From positions 62,254,744 through 62,318,743 of the forward strand of contig CM028381.1 of assembly GCA_013146195.2 (NCBI GenBank): a DNA stretch of 64,000 nucleotides, in the 5' to 3' direction. The stretch's first letter is position 1; each line of letters begins with the position of its first letter. The DNA is from Codonopsis lanceolata. Lineage: Eukaryota > Streptophyta > Magnoliopsida > Asterales > Campanulaceae. Below, one piece after another: positions 58,193 to 64,000 of the stretch. Below the pieces are notes generated by a model that did not search any database, was not told the origin of the DNA, and was given only the letters and a program-made list of their open reading frames with translations. A program made the position numbers and the translations under genes.

Positions 58193-59446
58193 TTGCAAAT
58201 TAATAAGTCAAAACTCAAAGAAGTGGAGATAAATAAGGGTGACAAAAATTCTTATAATCCTTTTCCAATAGGTGATGAGAGAGAAAACAATATGGTAGTT
58301 AGGAGGAAGTTAGAAATGAGAGTTCCAACTGTTGAAGAGATTGAAAAGGAGAAAATTTTCTTTACTAAGTGCAAAGTGCAAGAGCGAATTTGTGGGGTGA
58401 TCATTGATGGAAATAGTTGTACTAATGTTGCTAGTGTGACCATGGTTGAGAAATTAGGGTTACCTACAACCAAGCATCCTAAACCCTACAAGTTTCAATG
58501 CTTGAATGGAGGAGGTATGTTGAGAGTGAACAAGCAAGTGCTTGTGAAGTTCAAGATTAGGAGATATGAAGATGAGGTGATGTGTGATGTGGTGCCAATA
58601 CGACAAACTCATTTATTGCTAGGGCGACCTTGGCAAGTTGAGAGGAGTGTTACTTATGATGGCAACACAAAAAGACATTCTTTTGTGCATGATCAAATAA
58701 CCATTGAGCTTGTACCATTAACTCCAACACAAGCTCATGAGAATTTTATGATGATAAGCTCAATAGCTAGTGAAGAGAGAAAGGCTAGTGAGGAAAAGAA
58801 AATAGAGAAGCCTTTAAAAAAAGAGAGCTTGAGAGAAAATAAAGAGAGTTTGGCTAGAGAGCAAAGTGAGGAGAGTGAGATAGCCAAGAAAAAGGAGAGC
58901 TCAAGTGAAAATAATGAGAGTTTGGCTAGAGATAAAAGTGAGTTTTGTGAGATAGCCAAGAAAAAGGAGAGCTTGAGTGAAAACAAGAGTGAGAGGCCGG
59001 TTTTAGAGACTAGTGAAAGATGTGAGATAACCGGGCAAAAGGAGAGGAAAATTAGTGTGTGTGAGAAAAAGAAAGAGTGTGAGAAAGAGAAAGAAATTGA
59101 GGCAAATTTTGATACTAATCAAGTTAATGTTGTATTGCCAAAATCTATTGTTTCTTTTTCACAAACTTTTCAAGAGGCATCACCAAAAGAAATTGTGAGA
59201 TTCAAGAAGGAATACCAACAAGGTAAGGAGATTGTTGTAGAACCTACATTTTCTCAAAGGTATGATCTTAATCTTTCTTGGAAGAATAAGTTGTGTGGTG
59301 AATTGTTGCATGTTAAGAACCATGACATTGATAATAAGCTCAATAGAGTTGTTGTTGAGTTTGGACAATTGACTAGATTTGTGGACACTCATGTCATGGG
59401 TAAAATTGTTAAGCCACCTCAATTATTACATGTTAAGCACCAATGA
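58193..59446 (+). CDS. Retropepsin-like protein with charged repeat tail
   Basis: Open from about 58160 (after a stop); the first ATG is 58292. The protease block VIIDGNSCTNVASVTMVEKL has the family's DGGS-like site changed to DGNS; MCDVVPIRQTHLLLGRPW is the conserved end, as in Reina/Tekay-like chromoviruses. After this come Lys/Glu/Ser-rich repeats of about 28 residues (SLRENKESLAREQSEES, then EIAKKKESSSENNE and so on; 58810-59000). A conserved-looking tail (FSQRYDLNLSWKNKLCGELL) follows. It ends at a TGA (59444); the same frame continues into the next ORF. Possibly one polyprotein with 59492-61342. Confidence 0.65.
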   Translation: MQINKSKLKEVEINKGDKNSYNPFPIGDERENNMVVRRKLEMRVPTVEEIEKEKIFFTKCKVQERICGVIIDGNSCTNVASVTMVEKLGLPTTKHPKPYKFQCLNGGGMLRVNKQVLVKFKIRRYEDEVMCDVVPIRQTHLLLGRPWQVERSVTYDGNTKRHSFVHDQITIELVPLTPTQAHENFMMISSIASEERKASEEKKIEKPLKKESLRENKESLAREQSEESEIAKKKESSSENNESLARDKSEFCEIAKKKESLSENKSERPVLETSERCEITGQKERKISVCEKKKECEKEKEIEANFDTNQVNVVLPKSIVSFSQTFQEASPKEIVRFKKEYQQGKEIVVEPTFSQRYDLNLSWKNKLCGELLHVKNHDIDNKLNRVVVEFGQLTRFVDTHVMGKIVKPPQLLHVKHQ

Positions 59447-59491
59447 TTTGATAAGAAATTTAGAATTTTTAAAAGTGCTACTTGTGATAAT

Positions 59492-60733
59492 TTGTTTAGT
59501 CTTGTGAGTGACTTGTTCATAAGAGAGATTGTTAGACCATATGACATGTCAATGAAGTTCCAATTGCAAAGTTTAGTTAGTCACCATGGTTTAAGTGATT
59601 TGATGAAATGTAGTAAAAGCATGGCTAATGAATCAAAATCGACATTGCATATTCCTAACCATGAGCATGTAGGTCCATTCATGGATGATACTTTGGTTGA
59701 TAAGTCATTAAGATTGCATTGTTTATTGAAAGTTGAGAGGGAATCTCTTAATTGTGCATTGAAAAGAACAAGAATTCATCTTTTTACAAGTTCATTGCAT
59801 GATGATGGTATGATTGTGAATCTTAATATAGGACATCTTAAGCCATACCATGAGATAGTAGATGTGTTCCATAACACTTTGATAGGTGTTGAATTGATGA
59901 GTTTGCATGGTGTGACTAAATTACCTAATTGTGTGAATCCTATACGTGAGAACATGCAACATTCTTCTACATTGAGTTATGTTGATGCATGTTTCAAAAA
60001 AGATGTTGTTTTCCATGTTATATTATTCTTTCACAAGATTTATGGATTGTATGAGTTACATATGGGTTCAAGGAAAGAGACAACTCATGTTAAGCATGTT
60101 AAACCTTGGAAAGGTGATAAAATTCATATTGTTGATGATAATAAGCATGTTTTAACACACGATCTGATTTTTGAGCATAAAGGATGTTTATCCTTGAGAT
60201 TACACTCTGGTTGTAATTTCTTATCGTTACATGATTCAGTATTGAGAAATATGGATATGCAAAAGATGAAAGTTGCTAGGTTGAACTTTAAACTTGGTGA
60301 AATCAATTGTTTGTTTCAAATCGAGGAATTAAGTAAGTTGAGGAGTGAAAGATTTGATTATGGTAGTATCTTGTCTTATATAATCATTTTATTGATTTGC
60401 ATGATTAATAGTATATGCTTTGGATTGCATAAAGTTTTGATGTTGAGCATGGTTGTGCTAAAAAGGGGATTTACTAGGTTAATGTTTAAACCTGGTGATT
60501 TTGGTTCTATAAATGATTTTTATGAGGGAACATTGAGTTGTGATAACTTGATGAGTGAGATTATAAACATTGATGGATTTACTTGTCATGACGGATTTGG
60601 ATACATGAATTGGTATGCTATATTGCATATTATCTTATTATACTTATTGATATATTTCATTTACATTCCTTATGATGATCTCATTGTGTTTAATGTTGCA
60701 TATGTGATATTGTTATTCATGGAAAGTCACTGA
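59492..60733 (+). CDS. Unrecognised ORF in the place of RT-integrase
   Basis: It is in frame with the protease ORF and separated from it by a single TGA. First ATG 59546. I recognise no RT, RNase H or integrase core. Seen: a His/Lys/Leu-rich N-terminal half (HIPNHEHVGPFMDDTLVDKS, LYELHMGSRKETTHVKHVKP), then a hydrophobic segment (YIIILLICMINSICFGL, about residue 297). A second membrane-like stretch lies at the C-terminus (ILHIILLYLLIYFIYI). FKLGE and FKPGD motifs precede the latter. Membrane-like ends recall env-like products, but this is inference. It ends in TGA at 60731, three bases before the next ATG. Confidence 0.45.
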   Translation: MFSLVSDLFIREIVRPYDMSMKFQLQSLVSHHGLSDLMKCSKSMANESKSTLHIPNHEHVGPFMDDTLVDKSLRLHCLLKVERESLNCALKRTRIHLFTSSLHDDGMIVNLNIGHLKPYHEIVDVFHNTLIGVELMSLHGVTKLPNCVNPIRENMQHSSTLSYVDACFKKDVVFHVILFFHKIYGLYELHMGSRKETTHVKHVKPWKGDKIHIVDDNKHVLTHDLIFEHKGCLSLRLHSGCNFLSLHDSVLRNMDMQKMKVARLNFKLGEINCLFQIEELSKLRSERFDYGSILSYIIILLICMINSICFGLHKVLMLSMVVLKRGFTRLMFKPGDFGSINDFYEGTLSCDNLMSEIINIDGFTCHDGFGYMNWYAILHIILLYLLIYFIYIPYDDLIVFNVAYVILLFMESH

Positions 60734-60736
60734 GTA

Positions 60737-61342
60737 ATGCAAGTGAGATATGTTAGATTGGTATTTGAACCAGGTGATAGAGTTTGGATGCGTTTAATGG
60801 TGGGACACGTTCCTACACCAAGAGATGATTGTGCTAAATTATTACATAGCCCATTGTGTGCTAACAATGTTGTTCATGTGGTAGCACATAGTTTTGTTAT
60901 GTTTCTTCTACAGTTAAAGGAGGAAATCTTGATGGAGTACCAAAGTGTACCGATGGAAAGTCAAGCGAGGAAGGTCTTTGATCCCGGTGATTGGAGATAC
61001 ATGGACTTGAATGGAATGGTTTGCAAACATGGAAAGTTTGAGCAAATCGACGACATGAAATCATATGGTAAGCATAATTTTAGAGACTATATCTTGGTTA
61101 CTAAATCGTGTCTATGTGATGTTGGTCTTGATTTGAGGACAAATCCTTTCCAAGAGAGAGGGAATGATATGATTCTGACCACCAACCAAGAACCAAGATT
61201 GTCACAAGCAAGGGAGAGGCATTGGAAGCATGTAGATCAAGGTTCGGGGGTTCATATGAGCATGGATCGAGGTTCAAGGGTTCTAAAATGCATAGAGTAT
61301 GATTGGAAGATTCAAGAGTTCTATACAAACTTAATTCGTTGA
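60737..61342 (+). CDS. Integrase C-terminal-like ORF
   Basis: ATG at 60737, in frame with the previous ORF. The start RLVFEPGDRVWMRL resembles the end domain of gypsy integrases (VFEPGDLVWVHL type). A second copy (RKVFDPGDWRYMDL) follows at about 60970. The sequence DLRTNPFQERGND near 61130-61175 is the usual last line of Reina/Tekay-like polyproteins. The ORF then runs on with a short Ser/Arg-rich tail. It cannot catalyse integration alone. Confidence 0.5.
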   Translation: MQVRYVRLVFEPGDRVWMRLMVGHVPTPRDDCAKLLHSPLCANNVVHVVAHSFVMFLLQLKEEILMEYQSVPMESQARKVFDPGDWRYMDLNGMVCKHGKFEQIDDMKSYGKHNFRDYILVTKSCLCDVGLDLRTNPFQERGNDMILTTNQEPRLSQARERHWKHVDQGSGVHMSMDRGSRVLKCIEYDWKIQEFYTNLIR

Positions 61343-61511
61343 TTTATTGGAGATTCAGGCTATTACAATGGCTACTCTACAAATTCAAACATGCGTTGTG
61401 AAGCCTTAGATTTCATGGAAGATGACTTGAAGACTCAAGAAATGTTCGTTAATGTCATACAATGACTTTGGAAGCATTTAACGACTAAAGGAAGACTTTA
61501 AGGGGCCAAAA

Positions 61512-62115
61512 TGCAACTTTTAAAATTAGGCCTTTAAAAAAAACGGAATTTGTATTTTTTCCTTATTTTAGAGGATTTATGTTTCTTAAATAGATTAGGT
61601 AACTTACCTAATTATTGCTTACATAGATTAGGTAAGTTGAGTAGTTTCCTAAGTGGATTTTAGGTAGTTTCCTAAGTTGACTCTAAGTAGTTTCCTAAGT
61701 TGATTCTACTTAGACTTTTCCTTTTAGTTTTAGGTTTAGGATTCACAATCCATATAAATAAGGGTTGTGGCTTATTGTTTTGGAGACAACTTTATGATTA
61801 TTGATTAATATAGTTTTTGAGTGTTTTTTTCAAAACCTCCTTGTTCTTCATTTAACTTGTGATTATTTGGTGAGAGGCTAAGTAATCGAAACCCGAACTT
61901 ATCAATAGGATATTCATCCCTATTGTGGCGTTCTTCATTATACCAAGGTTCGTGTTCGTCTCGTAATTGGATCGCGGAGTACCACGTTCAATAACGGATC
62001 GTAGCATTGGGTCAAGGTGTCACAATCCATTAATTCATTGACGTTCTTCGCTTGCCGTGCTGCGTGCTCTTTGATTCCTCCATCGCGAGTACACGTCTAG
62101 GAATCATATCAATTA
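61512..62115 (+). repeat. 3' LTR of the gypsy derivative
   Basis: It starts TGCAACTTTTAAAATTAGG after the purine run AAGGGGCCAAAA (61500-61511). TATA-like CATATAAATAAGGG is at about 61751. U5-like CGCGAGTACACGTCTAGG is near the end at about 62110. Repeats of TAGTTTCCTAAGTKGA occur at 61630-61715. The right edge is approximate since the 5' LTR is hidden in the gap. Confidence 0.55.
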
Positions 62116-62700
62116 GGAACCCAAAATCATTTACTGAGCACTAAATTTTATTTTTTTTCGACAACATTTAGATTTTAAAAAATTGGTTAACGCTCATGCA
62201 ATTGAAAGAAGCGTAATGACATATGCAGAAGATAATCGACCATGCATTCAGATTTTAAACCGCATACAATTAAACTTGAAAAGATTGAGTTATGCCTTGT
62301 AAAACAAATTCATATGTGTTCAAAACACCCTAAATCGACCATGTCTGCCTAACAAATGCATGATTTATTGTGCTATATATCTCAAGAGGAAAGGAGTAAA
62401 AGACCTGGGCAAACAAAGCACACAAAAGACTCCTCCTAACCTAAGACACAGACTGACTCAATGGAAGAAAGAAAAAGAAAACAAAAGAGGAGAAACTCAT
62501 GGCCCATGTTTTCCATTGAGAGATCTCAAATATATACAATCCTAAGCTACCAAATCCTGAGAGAATCTGTACATAATTATCTAGGCAGGAAATCAATTAC
62601 CAATCTTTACAAAAGACTAGGTAGATACATTGAGATACAGTACTATAAATAAGGGAACAAAAGTTGACCCACACGGCAACTTCAAATCAGGAAATAATTA
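62116..62700. other. Unassigned spacer
   Basis: AT-rich, no clear gene. On the minus strand a short open segment ends AHQVPLGLRGGESV then TAA at 62698-62700, preceded by a GTTAG|G acceptor-like site near 62772. Downstream sequence has a 3'-UTR look. I do not recognise the peptide and the call is weak. Confidence 0.3.
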
Positions 62701-62774
62701 CACGCTTTCACCCCCCCGCAAACCAAGCGGAACTTGATGCGCTTGTCCAGCAAAAAAGTCGAGGCCAACCTAAC

Positions 62775-64000
62775 GACCCGACCGGATTCCAACACGAAAT
62801 CCCAAGGTCGTGCCGCTGGTACTAACTTAAGAAGAGGACAAGCACTTGTTAAACAGTAGTGCTAGTCAAACAGTCGAGCAAACTCGCTCTAAACATGAAC
62901 ATAACACCGCACTAAAATACGGTATTTCAAAAATCGAATCAACGGAAGCAATATAAGAAAGAAGTCCCAAGCTATGAAGCTCGAAACCAACGACAATGAA
63001 ACCAAGAGAGACATTATCTCTCAAAGGAGGAAAACAAAACTCGCGTGCCACAACATTGCAGACGCTAATCAAACCATCGGCACTCAGTGGCGTTTCAACA
63101 AAGAACCAACCCGATATAACAATTACCCAACGGCTAAAGCATAGGAGTCAACCAACAACTATAAAAACTAGAATAAGGAAATTCCCCAAAGCCCTGCGTG
63201 CAGGGAGACAAGCTGAAATAAATACTAAAACCACAAACAAGGCACGACACAACACGTCGGCCCAAAAAATAACCAATACAAATACCCAAGTATCTACCCG
63301 ATACCCAGTAAAGTCTAAATAACTTTACAAAATGTCGATCTCACAAGAATAGCAAAGTACATGAAATCAATGACAATGCTAAAAGGAACAAGACTCCACA
63401 AGCTGCTACTCGGAAAAGTCGGCTGCTACAACCACGAACCACATGATCTAACCTCGATCTATCGACCGCGCCATGCTACAGCCACGATCTACTCGACCTC
63501 GGTGCGGCTCGATCACTACAACTAAAAACAAGTACGGGATGAGTCATAATGACCCGATGCGCTACCACAATATATATGCAACATATAATTATGTAACATA
63601 AACATAACCATGGTGTCATTTATAAATGACGAGAAAAACCGTGAAGAGGCGTCGTATCGCTTCGATACTCCACAAGATATCCACTCCTTCTTACTTACTA
63701 AACCGTCCAAATGAACGGGTGTAATCCCTGTTCACACACAAATCAAATGAATTAGAAGGTAGTTCCCACAAAACATCATATGCAAGTATACATATCATAA
63801 TATATACAAATCAAGCTATTCACACTGTTACCACGTGTAAAGGGTGCATGTTTATATATATACGCCTATATCAGTATGTATATCTCTAAATATACATATC
63901 AAATCTCCCATAAAATCATCATGCATAAGTGTGCATATCTATATATATACACATCAAGTCTTTCATATATATCTCATATACAAGTATGCATATATCTATA
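62775..64000 (-). repeat. Long LTR of the TGTAA-ACCCC family, minus strand
   Basis: 63600-64000 is the inverse of 5520-6030 (shared CCATGGTTATGTTTATG, CGATACGACGCCTC and the AT-rich array). 62775-63500 has the character of the family's 3' part (GGTCGGGTCGTTAG near the end; compare GGGTCGGGTCGCCCACA at 18296). The LTR continues beyond the window. The exact 3' end is not defined. Short ORFs inside are not credible genes. Confidence 0.6.

Larger units (their letters stand above)
57634..62115 (+). mobile_element. Ty3/gypsy derivative lacking RT, RNase H and IN core
   Basis: A leader (57634-57950) with TTGCAG before ATGTCTAATAAAAATGGG (57954) leads into a short gag N-terminus with stops, then directly into a chromovirus-type retropepsin, a long unrecognised segment, integrase-end-like motifs, a polypurine tract and an LTR. 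No RT, RNase H or DDE core was found. It would depend on enzymes from relatives. Long open frames suggest limited decay after the rearrangement. Confidence 0.7.

Noticed and set aside
63000..63322. 108-residue ORF in the right-hand region
   Set aside because: It lies in a long LTR block and has no recognisable domain.
1..64000. Endogenous pararetrovirus or other viral insertions
   Set aside because: All RT-bearing sequences sort to Athila, copia or L1 by motif and structure; no movement-protein or caulimovirus-type order was seen.

Overview
The window is repeat-rich nuclear DNA from a flowering plant, probably a eudicot. Evidence: Athila-type, chromovirus-type and SIRE-type LTR retrotransposons, plant L1 LINEs with DUF4283/zinc-knuckle ORF1, a CACTA element, Stowaway MITEs (TA target sites, CTCCCTCC ends), and one two-exon cytochrome P450 of the CYP736A type. 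Nothing in the sequence fixes the species. There are two 100-N scaffold gaps (15060-15159 and 57534-57633).

Layout. 1-6030: an Athila gag fragment cut by a LINE, itself cut by a long non-coding LTR. 6041-15059: a decayed Athila-type element (LTR, PBS, gag-PR-RT-RNaseH-INT, polypurine tract, second promoter-like region, env-like ORF). 15160-17857 and 34041-35667: host sequence, with no gene I can name, split by a SIRE-type copia element (17858-34040, TSD CCTAT). The SIRE left LTR carries a 3.16-kb solo LTR (18296-21450, TSD AGATA). Its right LTR carries a full-length L1 LINE (27623-33710, 16-bp TSD). 35668-41831: a second copia element on the minus strand (TSD GAATA), itself hit by a solo SIRE LTR (40549-41576, TSD GTTGG). 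It lies 21 nt beyond the stop codon of the P450 gene (41858-43562, minus), the only non-transposon gene I recognise. 43700-48700: promoter side and MITE-rich spacer, with two long-TIR Mutator-like elements and several Stowaways. 48790-57533: a CACTA element on the minus strand whose introns hold a SINE and tandem duplications. 57634-62115: an unusual Ty3/gypsy derivative. 62700-64000: another long LTR, minus strand.

How the parts relate. Target-site duplications, paralogous empty sites and interrupted LTRs give the order of events: host locus, then SIRE, then solo LTR and LINE; and host, then copia, then solo SIRE LTR. Most transposon ORFs carry nonsense codons or frameshifts. The P450 keeps all catalytic motifs, but its membrane anchor is one nucleotide out of frame.

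I found no clearly new molecular system. The best leads are: a 90-nt in-frame intron-like segment that would add or remove a hydrophobic leader on the SIRE env-like protein; a paired palindrome shared by the Athila LTR and the region before its env-like ORF; a gypsy derivative with a ~1050-codon frame whose only internal stops are two TGAs and whose centre is unrecognised; and a SINE built from six B-box-like modules.
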